A stretch of 64,000 bases of DNA from assembly GCA_946480465.1 (NCBI GenBank), contig CAMLJY010000007.1, positions 87,010 to 151,009 of the forward strand. The letters run 5' to 3'. Source of the stretch: an uncultured Burkholderiales bacterium. GTDB taxonomy: Bacteria; Pseudomonadota; Gammaproteobacteria; Burkholderiales; Burkholderiaceae. This document shows, in pieces, positions 48,846 to 57,046 of this stretch. The notes under the pieces were generated by a model. The model was not told where the DNA came from and searched no databases. It worked only from the letters and a program-made list of their open reading frames with translations. The translations under genes and the position numbers were made by a program. Every line of letters begins with the position of its first letter. The stretch's first letter is position 1.

Positions 48846-49025
48846 CCGGGCGAACTGCGATTCGCGGCTATGAGCGGCCCCTGCAAAGGGCTCCGATCGG
48901 TGCGCGCTGGTCAGAGCGCCGGTGCTAGATTCAATTCCACTTGCATGGCGGCCCACCGCTTCGCATACGCGCTGCGGGACATCGCCGTGCTTCGCTAGGC
49001 GCATGACACTCATCAGGGAGTCAGC

Positions 49026-50117
49026 TTGCTTCATGTCATCGAAGGCAATGTTTCAGAGGCCCGTGCCTACACATCGAGGACCTTCCGATGGGCAGGCGCA
49101 ACCATCTTGGATGCCTGCACCGTTGAAGCCGTCAATGGACATTTTCTAGTTCTGACAGCCGATGGCTCCTTGCATGTCCTAAACCTACACGACCATACGT
49201 CGACGCAACTTTGCGCCGTCGATTTGCCTGATATCCCACCCGTTGAGGACGGTGGTCATTTCGGTGCGCCCAGGTATCGCCTTCACGCTTCCCGCGATGG
49301 TGCCTATGCAGCCGTCGTCATCGACCGAGGGCGAAAGGGGATCGTCTTGGACACGCAAAGCGGTGCAACGACGATGCAACTGGACGGGGGAGATTACTAC
49401 GAAGAGACGGTCCCATTCAGCGCCTGCTTTCTCCGACTCGACGGGCGTGACACATTTGTCCATCGCACCGCCTGGAATCGTCTGGATGCGTCCGATCCCA
49501 AAACTGGCAAATGTCTCACCGAACGCTACATCGCTCCGTATGAGGCGGCCGGCGAACGGCCGAACCACTATCTGGACTATTTCCACGGGCAACTGCAGCC
49601 CAGCCCCGAGGGAAGACTGCTGTTTGACGATGGATGGGTCTGGCACCCCGTATCCATCCCGAGAGTCTGGTCTGTCGCCACATGGTTGAGGGCCAACCCA
49701 TGGGAGAGCGAAGACGGAGCCTCAGTCGTCGATCTGGGCACGCGTGACGACTGGACCCAACCAGCTTGCTGGATCGACGAGAAGCGCATTGCCCTATGGG
49801 GCGCGGCGGATTGGGACGAAGAGGCGTTCGAAGAGGTGAGTCCCGGCCCTGGTGTCAGGATTCATGATGTGACAGAAGCCAAGCCGGTCACGGAAAGCTG
49901 GTGGCCCCTCCCCAACATGGAAAACGCGATCGCCCTGTTCAGCGACGGCATGCGCTTGTATGTCGCCGCCCCTACAGGGACGACAGTGTGGGATATAGGC
50001 ACACGGGAGCAGCTTGCCGACTACCCCGGCATAGTTGCCCGCCTGCTTGATCGAACGCGGAAAACCTTACTGGCGTTCGATGGCGCAGAGATTCAAGAGG
50101 TTGCGGTGCAGTGGTGA
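49026..50117 (+). CDS. Beta-propeller-like protein of unknown function
   Basis: 363 residues from a TTG start at 49026 with AGGGAG upstream. Repeating strands of the WD40/YVTN kind are suggested by FLVLTADGSLHVLNLHDHT, KGIVLDTQSGATTMQL, CWIDEKRIALWGAADWD and LYVAAPTGTTVWDIGTREQL. No signal peptide is present. I do not recognise a named family. Composition is less GC-rich than the flanking nif genes. It ends about 250 bases before the nif accessory operon's last gene, and that gap shows nothing notable. Confidence 0.7.
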   Translation: MLHVIEGNVSEARAYTSRTFRWAGATILDACTVEAVNGHFLVLTADGSLHVLNLHDHTSTQLCAVDLPDIPPVEDGGHFGAPRYRLHASRDGAYAAVVIDRGRKGIVLDTQSGATTMQLDGGDYYEETVPFSACFLRLDGRDTFVHRTAWNRLDASDPKTGKCLTERYIAPYEAAGERPNHYLDYFHGQLQPSPEGRLLFDDGWVWHPVSIPRVWSVATWLRANPWESEDGASVVDLGTRDDWTQPACWIDEKRIALWGAADWDEEAFEEVSPGPGVRIHDVTEAKPVTESWWPLPNMENAIALFSDGMRLYVAAPTGTTVWDIGTREQLADYPGIVARLLDRTRKTLLAFDGAEIQEVAVQW

Positions 50118-50370
50118 GGAGCATGGCCCTATCCGGGCGAACTGATCCCTTCGAGACATGCCGTCTGCGGGCCGCTCGGCGGCCAACTGACCGCTCCGGG
50201 GTGTTGAGTTCGAAGGGTTGAAGGACTGCACCTGGTCGAAACCGGCCCCCAGCTCACTTGTGCCATCACGCCATGCGCACCCTGCCGACTCCGAGCCGCG
50301 AGGCCATGAGTCCGCCCAGGGGCGCTGGTCTCTGGGCTCCTCATGCGTTCATGGACGCGTCGTTTGAGCG

Positions 50371-50730
50371 CTATCCGTAATTGATCTCGAACAGCACCGG
50401 CTGCCTGCGCCGCAGCTCTGCGAGCAGCGCCATGGTCTGCGGCACGAGGCCGCTGACGGCGTACCAGATCTCCTCGCGCCGGGGCTGCACGCCGTTGCGC
50501 AGCTTGTCGTGCAGCACGGCCCAGCCGTTCCAGTCCACCTGCAGCAGGCGCAGCTGCAGCGCGGGCGTCACGTTGCCCAGCGTGTGGGCCATGATGAGCA
50601 GCTGCGCTTCCGCCGCGCGCAGGGTCAGCGTGCTGGCGAACAGCTCGTCCTCGCCCTGCATCTCCTGCGTCAGCAGGCCGATGGAGCGGCCGGTGTCCAT
50701 CACGATGTCGTACAGCGAGCGGTGGTACAT
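50371..50730 (-). CDS. Unnamed protein at the end of the nif accessory operon
   Basis: 119 residues from ATG 50730, starting MYHRSLYDIVMDTGRSIGLL. It is largely helical (LRAAEAQLLIMAHTLGNVTP) without catalytic motifs. Its start overlaps the end of the amine-oxidase-like gene, so it is translated in the same operon. Function unknown; the tight link suggests it works with that flavoprotein. Confidence 0.65.
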   Translation of the reverse strand: MYHRSLYDIVMDTGRSIGLLTQEMQGEDELFASTLTLRAAEAQLLIMAHTLGNVTPALQLRLLQVDWNGWAVLHDKLRNGVQPRREEIWYAVSGLVPQTMALLAELRRRQPVLFEINYG

Positions 50731-50747
50731 GGCGCCTGGATGACCTG

Positions 50748-51935
50748 CTACGCGTTCGCCGCCTGCCGCTGACGCTGGTCGGCCAGCCGGTCCGACAGCA
50801 GCTGTTGGCGCAGCCGCGCCGCGGCGCCGAGCGCGCCTTCGAGGTAGCCGCCTCCGTGGCGCGCGGTCTCCGAGCCGCCGAGGAAGAGGCGCCCGTTCCA
50901 CAAGGCCTCGGCCAGCAGCGGATCACCGTACTGGGGATGGTCGCCGCGGCCTTCGTCGGCGACGTCCAGGGGGCTGCAGGTCTCGGGTTCGGTGGCCCAG
51001 TCCTGCCAGAAGCGTTCGGCGCCGGCGGCCTCGGGGCCGAAGAGCTGCACCACCTGGCTTTCAAGCAGCAGGTCCCGCCCGCGGGCGAAGCTGGCACGCT
51101 GCGCGGCGCCGAGGGCGGCGAAGCCGGCCAGCGCAGCTCCGGAATGACGCTCATTCTGATCGTCCGGCCCGCAGGCATCGAAGACCTCGGCCAGCATGGC
51201 CTGCGCGTGGCTCACCCACGCATTGCCGCTGTGGCCGGCCGCGCGCCAGAACGGCCGCGCGCAGGCGAAACCGGCCTTGGCGGCAGTGGCCATCCAGGTG
51301 GGCGTGCGCTGCATCGCCGTGCGCAATTCAGATGGCAGCTCGGGCGCGAAGTGCATGCCGGCCTCGGCCACGCGCGGCGGCAGCGCCAGCACCACGCGCC
51401 GCGCGTGCAGCGCCAGAGCAGCCTCGCCGCGGCGCAGCCGCAGCTCGACGAAATCGCCATGGTCGACGACGGCCTCGACGCTATGCCCGAGGCGCAGCCG
51501 CGCTTCGGGCAGCGGCCGCGCAAGTGCCTCGATCACCGCGCCCATGCCGCCGGCCACGCGCCACGCGCCGCCGTGCACGGCGGCGGGCGTGGCAGGCGCG
51601 GTCGGATCGGCCGCGGGCTGCAACTGTTCGGTCAGTGCCACCGACTGCGGTGCGCGGTTCGGGTCCGACAGGTGCAGCACGCGGCCATCATCGTGCTGCG
51701 GGAAGGACGTCAGGCCGAGGTCGGCCACGAGGCGCGTGATCGCCGGCTGGGTGCGCGGCCAGAACCACGTGGGACCAAGGTCGATCGGCGTGCCGTCGCG
51801 CGCCTTCGCGGTGAGCACGCGGCCGCCGAGCCGCGGGCGCGCTTCGAGCAGGCGCCAGTCGCGGCCACGCGCCTGCAGGCTGCGCGCCAGCGCCAGGCCG
51901 CACAGGCCACCCCCGACGATCGCGACGTCCAGCAT
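50748..51935 (-). CDS. FAD-dependent amine-oxidase-like protein
   Basis: 395 residues. The N-terminal dinucleotide fold is VAIVGGGLCGLALARSLQAR at residues 4-23, followed by the second motif EARPRLGGRV and the flavin-contact DLGPTWFWP. The C-terminal FAD motif LFLGGSETARHGGGYLEGAL is typical of flavin monoamine oxidases. The substrate is unknown. It is separated from the upstream ferredoxin gene by a repeat block of about 240 bases, so it may be read-through of the nif operon or a separate unit. Confidence 0.85.
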   Translation of the reverse strand: MLDVAIVGGGLCGLALARSLQARGRDWRLLEARPRLGGRVLTAKARDGTPIDLGPTWFWPRTQPAITRLVADLGLTSFPQHDDGRVLHLSDPNRAPQSVALTEQLQPAADPTAPATPAAVHGGAWRVAGGMGAVIEALARPLPEARLRLGHSVEAVVDHGDFVELRLRRGEAALALHARRVVLALPPRVAEAGMHFAPELPSELRTAMQRTPTWMATAAKAGFACARPFWRAAGHSGNAWVSHAQAMLAEVFDACGPDDQNERHSGAALAGFAALGAAQRASFARGRDLLLESQVVQLFGPEAAGAERFWQDWATEPETCSPLDVADEGRGDHPQYGDPLLAEALWNGRLFLGGSETARHGGGYLEGALGAAARLRQQLLSDRLADQRQRQAANA

Positions 51936-51944
51936 CGCAGGCTC

Positions 51945-52175
51945 AGCCGCCGCCGGGCCGCCCCAAGGCGGCTGCGCGCCCCCTTGGGGGGCAGGAGCGA
52001 AGCGACGAGGGGGGCATCATCTGGCGCCGGGCCGCCCCAAGGCGGCTGAGGCCTTGCGCGCCGCGTCAGGCCTTGCGGCCTGACCGCTCGCCAAGCGTGA
52101 AAGCGTAGCTTCCACGTCCGGGCTCGCCCCCCTTGGTGGGCAGAAGCGAAGCGACGCTGGGGCCATCATCTGGTG
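51945..52175. repeat. REP-like palindromic repeat block
   Basis: Two copies of CCGGGCCGCCCCAAGGCGGC occur about 80 bases apart (near 51952 and 52026). Each is followed, at different distances, by CCCCTTGG-type stems and GC-AG-AGCGAAGCGACG with CATCATCTGG endings; GCAGGAGCGAAGCGACGAGG and GGCAGAAGCGAAGCGACGCT are diverged copies. A GGCCTTGCGGCC hairpin lies between. Such extragenic palindromic elements are frequent in Burkholderiales genomes. There is no coding potential. Confidence 0.75.
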
Positions 52176-52481
52176 TCAACCCGAGAGCGCGCCCAGCAGC
52201 TCCACCGTCACCGGCTCGGTGCCGAGCAGCGTGGCCTGGCAGGCGAGCCGCGACTTGGCTGCAACGCCGACGATCGTGTCGAGCTTGGCGTTCTCGGCCG
52301 GGGTCAGCTTCGAGACGCCTTTGCGGCCGGCCGTGACGAAGACGTGGCAGGCGCCGCATTTCGCCTCGCCGCCGCACTTGCTGATGAGGGATTCGCCGGC
52401 CTCGAGGATGGCTTTGAGCAGCGAGGTGCCGGTCGGGACCTCGACGGTCTTGCCGCTGGGACTGATGGTGAGCGTGGCCAT
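52176..52481 (-). CDS. [2Fe-2S] ferredoxin, nif-associated
   Basis: 101 residues from ATG 52481. The plant/adrenodoxin-type cluster motif is Cys36-x5-Cys42-x2-Cys45 (SKCGGEAKCGACHVF), with the fourth ligand at Cys81 (SRLACQATLLG). It is an electron carrier, probably serving nitrogenase or the assembly of its clusters given its operon. It is read in line with the SIR2-like gene, 68 bases downstream of it, across a short G-rich, partly repetitive spacer. Confidence 0.9.
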   Translation of the reverse strand: MATLTISPSGKTVEVPTGTSLLKAILEAGESLISKCGGEAKCGACHVFVTAGRKGVSKLTPAENAKLDTIVGVAAKSRLACQATLLGTEPVTVELLGALSG

Positions 52482-52549
52482 GTGAGGAGCCTCCTGGGTG
52501 GATCCTGGGTGGGGGGTGTGAATGGGGTGTGTGAATGGGACGAGTGGAG

Positions 52550-53392
52550 TCAGCTCGCGACCAGTGCGCCTTGCATCAGGCGCTCGGCCACCTCGGCCAG
52601 CGGCAGCGCGATGCGCGTGATGCCCTGCTCGTCGAGGAAGCGCGCTTCCATGCGCGTCGGCTCGTCGGGCAGCACCGCGAAGTGCGGCCCCTTCGAGCGC
52701 TTCATGATCTGGCGCGCGAAGGCCCGTTGCAGCTGGTCGTTGAAGCGGCAGCCGAGGAAGACGAAGCCCAGCCGCGACCGGCGCTGCTGCACCAGCGGCG
52801 GGATCGGCGTCTGGATGTCGATCTCGGTGAGCACCTCGACGAAGTCGCTGTCGGACACGAGGTAGTTGCCCGCCGGCGCGTGGCCGCCCCAGGGCTTGTA
52901 GAGCACCGTCGGCGCCTCGACCGGGTCGGCGCTGGCGACGCCCGCGGCCGTGTACCAGCCGACCCAGGTGCCGAAGTGTTCCGACTGCGACAGGCCCTGC
53001 ACCTCGGCCCAGTCGGTGCGCGTGGCCAGGGCGTGGCGCAGCGTGTCGTCGTACCAGGTGTCGACGATCAGCGGCGCGGGCAGCGCAGCGATCCAGCGGT
53101 GCAGCGCCGACGGCGCCGGTGCCGCCGCACAGGCCTGGTCCATCGCGCTGACGAGTGTCTTGCGGTGCTTGAAGTTCTCGATGAACTGCGCGGCGGCGGT
53201 GAGGCGGTTGCGGATCTTGCCGGGTGCGGACACTTTGGCAGCTAGCAAGGCCGCCAGGTCCAGCGGCGTGGCCGGCACCGGTGCGCTGCTGCACAGGCCC
53301 AGCAGGCCCGGCCCGAGGTAGGGCGCCAGCGTGCCGGCCTGCAGCCCGTCGGCGACGGACGCGGGCAGGGTGGTGAGGGTGACGTGGCTCAT
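52550..53392 (-). CDS. SIR2-like domain protein in the nif operon
   Basis: 280 residues. The N-terminal GTLAPYLGPGLLGL near residues 20-33 resembles the NAD-binding glycine-rich start of SIR2_2 domains, and LIVDTWYDDTLRHAL and GFVFLGCRFNDQLQRAF match later parts of that fold. Such domains in defence proteins hydrolyse NAD, but here the gene lies in line between a DegT-like gene and a ferredoxin gene of the nif operon. A direct role in nitrogen fixation is inferred from location; enzymatic activity is not evident from sequence. Confidence 0.75.
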   Translation of the reverse strand: MSHVTLTTLPASVADGLQAGTLAPYLGPGLLGLCSSAPVPATPLDLAALLAAKVSAPGKIRNRLTAAAQFIENFKHRKTLVSAMDQACAAAPAPSALHRWIAALPAPLIVDTWYDDTLRHALATRTDWAEVQGLSQSEHFGTWVGWYTAAGVASADPVEAPTVLYKPWGGHAPAGNYLVSDSDFVEVLTEIDIQTPIPPLVQQRRSRLGFVFLGCRFNDQLQRAFARQIMKRSKGPHFAVLPDEPTRMEARFLDEQGITRIALPLAEVAERLMQGALVAS

Positions 53393-53405
53393 GGAACGGA
53401 ACCTT

Positions 53406-54596
53406 TCAGTAGATCGCCGCCCCGGCGCCGACGTTGACCGAGCTGTCCTTCATCGTCTTGACGATGAACTTCACGTGGCCGGCTTCGAGGTGGGTGTGCA
53501 GCGGCAGCGCGATCGCGCGGTCGGCGATGCGCTCGACCAGCGGGAACTGGCCGCGTTTCCAGCCTTGCTGCAGGTAATGGAACTGCTGGTGCAGCGGCTG
53601 GCAGTAGAGGACGGTCTCGATGTACTCGGCCGCCATGTCCTCGACGATCTGCTCGCACGCGCTGGCCGTGAAGCGCTTGCCCAGGTGCACCGTGTAGACC
53701 ATCCAGTGCACCTCGTCGACATCGGGTGCGACGTAGGGCGGCTTGATGCCCTCGAAGCTCTGCATCTGCTCGAGGTAGTGGGACTCGACGGCCTTGCGCC
53801 GGGCCAGGATCTCGTCGATGCGCGCGAGCTGGCCCGCGCCGAGTGCCGCGGTGAGCTCGCTGATGCCCGCCTGCAGCGGCACGCGTGAACCGACGGAGAC
53901 CGAGCGCCGGTCGCGCACCGAGCGCGCGCGCAGGTAGCGCAGCTCGGTGGCCAGCGCGTCGTCGTCGGTCACCAGCATGCCGCCCTCGCCGCAACACAGC
54001 GCCGAGGGCTGCGAGAAATCGAACACCGAGACGTCGCCGAAGCGGCCGACGAGTTGACCGCCGAGGCGCGAGCCGAGCGCCTCGGTCGAGTCCTCGATCA
54101 GCTTCAGGCCGTGGGCGTCGGCCAGCGCGCGGAACTCGCGCCACGCCGCCGGATGGCCGTTGACATTGCCGGCCAGGATGGCGCGCGTGCGGTCGCCGAT
54201 TTGCGCGGCCGCGCGCGCCGGGTCCAGGCAGCCGGACCAGTAGTTGATGTCGGCGAACACGACCCGCGCGCCAGTGAGCGTGATCGCATGGGCCACCTGG
54301 TGCCAGCCGTAGGGCGAGGCGATCACCTCGTCGCCGGGGCCCAGCCCCAGCGCGCGCAGCGCCAGCCACGTGCCGATGGTGCCGGAGGCCACCGCGATCG
54401 CATGCCGGCGGCCCAGCCACTGCGCGAAGCGGTGCTCGAAGTGCTCGGTCATGGGACCGGCCGACAGCCGCGGCTGCGCCAACGCAGCCTGCACCAGCTG
54501 CTGCTCGACCTCACCCAGGTCCGGATCGGACAGCAGCAGCCAGTCGTCGGGCAGGTCCGCGTCTTCGGCGGGCACTTCAAGCGGCACGGCACTCAT
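53406..54596 (-). CDS. DegT/DnrJ/EryC1-family protein lacking the PLP lysine
   Basis: 396 residues from ATG 54596. The aminotransferase fold is clear: VASGTIGTWLALRALGLGPG near residues 69-88, DEVIASPYGWHQ, and LKLIEDSTEALGS with the PLP-contact Asp169. The segment that normally holds the Schiff-base lysine (K-N-L-x-x-GEGG) reads SQPSALCCGEGG at residues 195-206, so Ser198 stands where lysine is expected. It is therefore unlikely to be a normal aminotransferase. It lies 13 bases upstream of the SIR2-like gene in the same operon. Confidence 0.85.
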   Translation of the reverse strand: MSAVPLEVPAEDADLPDDWLLLSDPDLGEVEQQLVQAALAQPRLSAGPMTEHFEHRFAQWLGRRHAIAVASGTIGTWLALRALGLGPGDEVIASPYGWHQVAHAITLTGARVVFADINYWSGCLDPARAAAQIGDRTRAILAGNVNGHPAAWREFRALADAHGLKLIEDSTEALGSRLGGQLVGRFGDVSVFDFSQPSALCCGEGGMLVTDDDALATELRYLRARSVRDRRSVSVGSRVPLQAGISELTAALGAGQLARIDEILARRKAVESHYLEQMQSFEGIKPPYVAPDVDEVHWMVYTVHLGKRFTASACEQIVEDMAAEYIETVLYCQPLHQQFHYLQQGWKRGQFPLVERIADRAIALPLHTHLEAGHVKFIVKTMKDSSVNVGAGAAIY

Positions 54597-54600
54597 GCAC

Positions 54601-54975
54601 TCAGCTCCGGGCCGCGATGAAGAAGCCGACGGCCTGAGCGCCATCGGCCGTCACCTGCCAGCAGTGGCCGTCGCTGGCGGCGAAGTACAGCTGCACCTTC
54701 TCGCCCACGGCGGCCGGTGTTTCGCCGCGCATGTCGAAGGCATCGACGACGACGATGCGCCGCGGCGCATAGCGCTCGCGCAGCGCCTGAGCGGCCGCGC
54801 GCACGCCGTCCTGCGCATCGGCCAAGGCGATGGCATCGGCGAGCGTGGCAGCGAGCGCATCGGCAGGCGCGCCAGAGAACGCGCCAGCACGCGCATCGGC
54901 ACGCGCATTGGCATGTGCGCCCGTGAGCGCCTCGGGCAAGGCCTGCTGTGGCGAGCCGATGGCAGCGGTGCTCAT
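54601..54975 (-). CDS. DUF6129-like nif-linked protein
   Basis: 124 residues. The last 70 form a compact domain (ALRERYAPRRIVVVDAFDMR, GEKVQLYFAASDGHCWQVTA), which resembles the small nif-associated DUF6129 family. The first 50 residues are Ala/Asp-rich with short internal repetition (ANARADARAGAFSGAPADAL). The start could lie further in. It sits between nifT and the DegT-like gene with 4 to 10 base gaps, so it is surely in the operon. Function unknown. Confidence 0.65.
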   Translation of the reverse strand: MSTAAIGSPQQALPEALTGAHANARADARAGAFSGAPADALAATLADAIALADAQDGVRAAAQALRERYAPRRIVVVDAFDMRGETPAAVGEKVQLYFAASDGHCWQVTADGAQAVGFFIAARS

Positions 54976-54985
54976 CGTCCGGCCC

Positions 54986-55204
54986 TCAGTCGGCGCCGCC
55001 GGCCAGGCGCCGGGCCTCGACGGTGATGGGCAGGCCCGTGCCCGCGGCCATCTCGGGCAGCGCGAGCTGCCAGCCGTTGGCCAGCGTCACCGTGCCGCCC
55101 CACAGGTCTGGCCGCTCCTGCGCCACGATAGGCTCTTCCAGGTCTTTCTTCGGCACGTAGGCCGAGAGCACGCCGGCGGCGCTTCTGCGGATCATCACTT
55201 TCAT
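54986..55204 (-). CDS. nifT: NifT/FixU protein
   Basis: 72 residues, starting MKVMIRRSAAGVLSAYVPKK, with PDLWGGTVTLANGWQL, which is the NifT/FixU core. It is a small cytoplasmic protein of nif operons whose deletion has little effect in studied species, possibly aiding FeMo-protein maturation. Here it follows nifS rather than nifK, an order different from Azotobacter. Confidence 0.93.
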   Translation of the reverse strand: MKVMIRRSAAGVLSAYVPKKDLEEPIVAQERPDLWGGTVTLANGWQLALPEMAAGTGLPITVEARRLAGGAD

Positions 55205-55240
55205 CGGTGGGCTCTCGGTGGGTGTGGGGGGAAGGGAAGG

Positions 55241-56407
55241 TCAGGCGGCCACCGGATCGGCAGCGGCCGGCGCGGCGTTCAGCAAGGGGCCGATCACGCG
55301 CTGCGCCGCGGCGATCGTCTGGTCGACTTCGTCGACGGTGGTGTCGCGGCCGAGCGAGAGGCGCACGCCGGCCCTGGCCTGCAGCGGGCCTTCGCCCATC
55401 GCCAGCAGCACGTGCGAGGGCTGCGTGCCGTCGGCCGAGCAGGCGGCGCCCGACGAGGCGACGATGCCGGCACGTTCCAGCTTGCCGAGCACCTGCTCGG
55501 CGTCGAGCGTGCCGAAGCGCAGGCAGCTGGTGTTGGGCAGGCGCGCGGTCTGCGCGCCGTACACGTGCACTTCGGGCAGCGCCCCGCGCAGGCCCGCTTC
55601 GAGCCGTGCCTGCAGACCCTGCAAACGTGCAATGTCCTCGTCCAGCGTGCGCGCTGCGCGTTCCGCCGCGGCGGCGAAGCCGGCGATGCCCGGCAGGTTC
55701 TCGGTGCCGCCGCGCCGGTTGCGTTCCTGCCGGCCGCTGAGCAGTGCGGGCCATGCCAGGCCCTTGCGCACGACGAGCGCGCCCACGCCCTTGGGGCCGT
55801 GCAGCTTGTGCGCCGATGCCGACCACAGGTCGGCGCCGCTCGTCTCGAAGCGCGCGGCCGTCTTGCCGACGAGCTGCGTCGCGTCGACGTGCAGCAGCCC
55901 GCCCGCCGCATGCGTGATCGCCGCCAGCTCGGCCACCGGCATCAGCACGCCGGTCTCGTTGTTCGCGCCCATCACGCTGACCAGCGCCGCGTCTTCGCGG
56001 ATCAGTGCGCGCGCGGCGTCCAGGTCGAGCCGGCCCTGGGCATCGACCGGGATCAGGTCGACCGGCGTGCCCTCGGCGCGCAGGCGCGCGGCCAGCGCCA
56101 GCAGGCCGGGGTGCTCGACGGCGCTGAGCACGAGCCGCGCGCGGCCGCCCTTGGACCCGAACGCCAGCGCACCCAGCACGGCCATGTGGTTGGCCTCGGT
56201 GGCGCCGCTGGTGAAGACGATCTCGGCTCCCTGGCAGCCGAGCAGGTTCGCGACGCGGGCGCGTGCATCACCCAGCACGCGGCGCGCGGCCTGGCCGGGC
56301 TCGTGGGTCGACGACGGGTTGGCCCAGGCCTGGCGCAGGCACTCGGTCATTTCCTCGATCACCTCGGGCGCTGGCCGCGTCGTTGAGTTGTTGTCGAGGT
56401 AGATCAT
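55241..56407 (-). CDS. nifS: Cysteine desulfurase NifS
   Basis: 388 residues from ATG 56407. It opens MIYLDNNSTTRPAPEVIEEM, the class V aminotransferase start. The PLP lysine is in SASAHKLHGPKGVGAL near residue 200, and the catalytic persulfide cysteine is in SSGAACSADGTQPSHVL near 320. It supplies sulfur for nitrogenase Fe-S clusters. The ATG overlaps the stop of the preceding gene. No nifU is in this window. Confidence 0.95.
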   Translation of the reverse strand: MIYLDNNSTTRPAPEVIEEMTECLRQAWANPSSTHEPGQAARRVLGDARARVANLLGCQGAEIVFTSGATEANHMAVLGALAFGSKGGRARLVLSAVEHPGLLALAARLRAEGTPVDLIPVDAQGRLDLDAARALIREDAALVSVMGANNETGVLMPVAELAAITHAAGGLLHVDATQLVGKTAARFETSGADLWSASAHKLHGPKGVGALVVRKGLAWPALLSGRQERNRRGGTENLPGIAGFAAAAERAARTLDEDIARLQGLQARLEAGLRGALPEVHVYGAQTARLPNTSCLRFGTLDAEQVLGKLERAGIVASSGAACSADGTQPSHVLLAMGEGPLQARAGVRLSLGRDTTVDEVDQTIAAAQRVIGPLLNAAPAAADPVAA

Positions 56408-56721
56408 TGCCAGTACTCCCGCTGCGGGTCGGCACACAGGTGCCGCAGCAGCGCCGGCAGCGAGTGCTCATGGCGCTTGAGCTGCCAGCAGTCCTGCCGA
56501 TGGTCGCGCGCGTACAGCAGCCAGCCGCCTTCGTTGTCGGGCACCAGCCACGCGATGTCGATCTCGCCGCCGCGCGGGTCGATGTTGCGCGAGCAGTTGG
56601 GGCTCACCACCTTCCAGCCGCGGCCCTCGCGCTGCACGCGCGGCTGCACGTACTTGTAGCGGCTGCGTCCGCCGAGCGCCTTCCCGATGCGCAGCTCATC
56701 GAGTGCCAACACAGCGGTCAT
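56404..56721 (-). CDS. Unnamed nif-linked protein
   Basis: 105 residues, starting MTAVLALDELRIGKALGGRS. It contains KVVSPNCSRNIDPRGGEIDI and a Trp/Arg-rich C-terminal half (GGWLLYARDHRQDCWQLKRH). Two cysteines and many basic residues are present, but no standard cluster motif. It overlaps both neighbours by four bases (nifZ upstream, nifS downstream), which argues strongly for co-translation. I do not recognise the family. Confidence 0.75.
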   Translation of the reverse strand: MTAVLALDELRIGKALGGRSRYKYVQPRVQREGRGWKVVSPNCSRNIDPRGGEIDIAWLVPDNEGGWLLYARDHRQDCWQLKRHEHSLPALLRHLCADPQREYWQ

Positions 56722-57035
56722 GACAGCCCCTCGTCCGACGGGTACGTCGGACGATCCGCCGATGGGGTGGCGGGCCGTCGCTCGGCCCGCGGGGCGGCCT
56801 CGACAACGATTTCTTCCTCGAGGCAGCCGATCACGGCGAGCCCGAAGTCGACCATGTAGACGGGCAGGTTCGCCTCGGCGTGGTGGCCCACCTGCACGAC
56901 TTCGCCCAGGCCGCCGGCGGGGATCAGCAGGTGGTCTTCCGGCACGTCGGGGTGGCTGCCGTCGTTGTAGAGGTCGACCGCGGCGACCACTTGCTGGCCC
57001 CAGGCGAACTTCGGTGTGCGTGGTTCGATCATCAT
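56718..57035 (-). CDS. nifZ: NifZ-family protein (copy 1)
   Basis: 105 residues from ATG 57035, with ATG 57032 as an equal alternative. The NifZ domain reads PKFAWGQQVVAAVDLYNDGS, then IPAGGLGEVVQVGHHAEANL and VYMVDFGLAVIGCLEEEI. NifZ helps convert the second P-cluster precursor of the MoFe protein. The C-terminal 25 residues are a variable tail. A second NifZ-like gene lies immediately upstream. Confidence 0.9.
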   Translation of the reverse strand: MMIEPRTPKFAWGQQVVAAVDLYNDGSHPDVPEDHLLIPAGGLGEVVQVGHHAEANLPVYMVDFGLAVIGCLEEEIVVEAAPRAERRPATPSADRPTYPSDEGLS

Positions 57036-57046
57036 GGGCTCCGTGT

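Noticed and set aside
52550..54596. Anti-phage defence island based on the SIR2-like gene
   Set aside because: The gene is in line with nif genes, with no nuclease, TIR, HerA or other defence partner; an operon role in nitrogen fixation is more likely.
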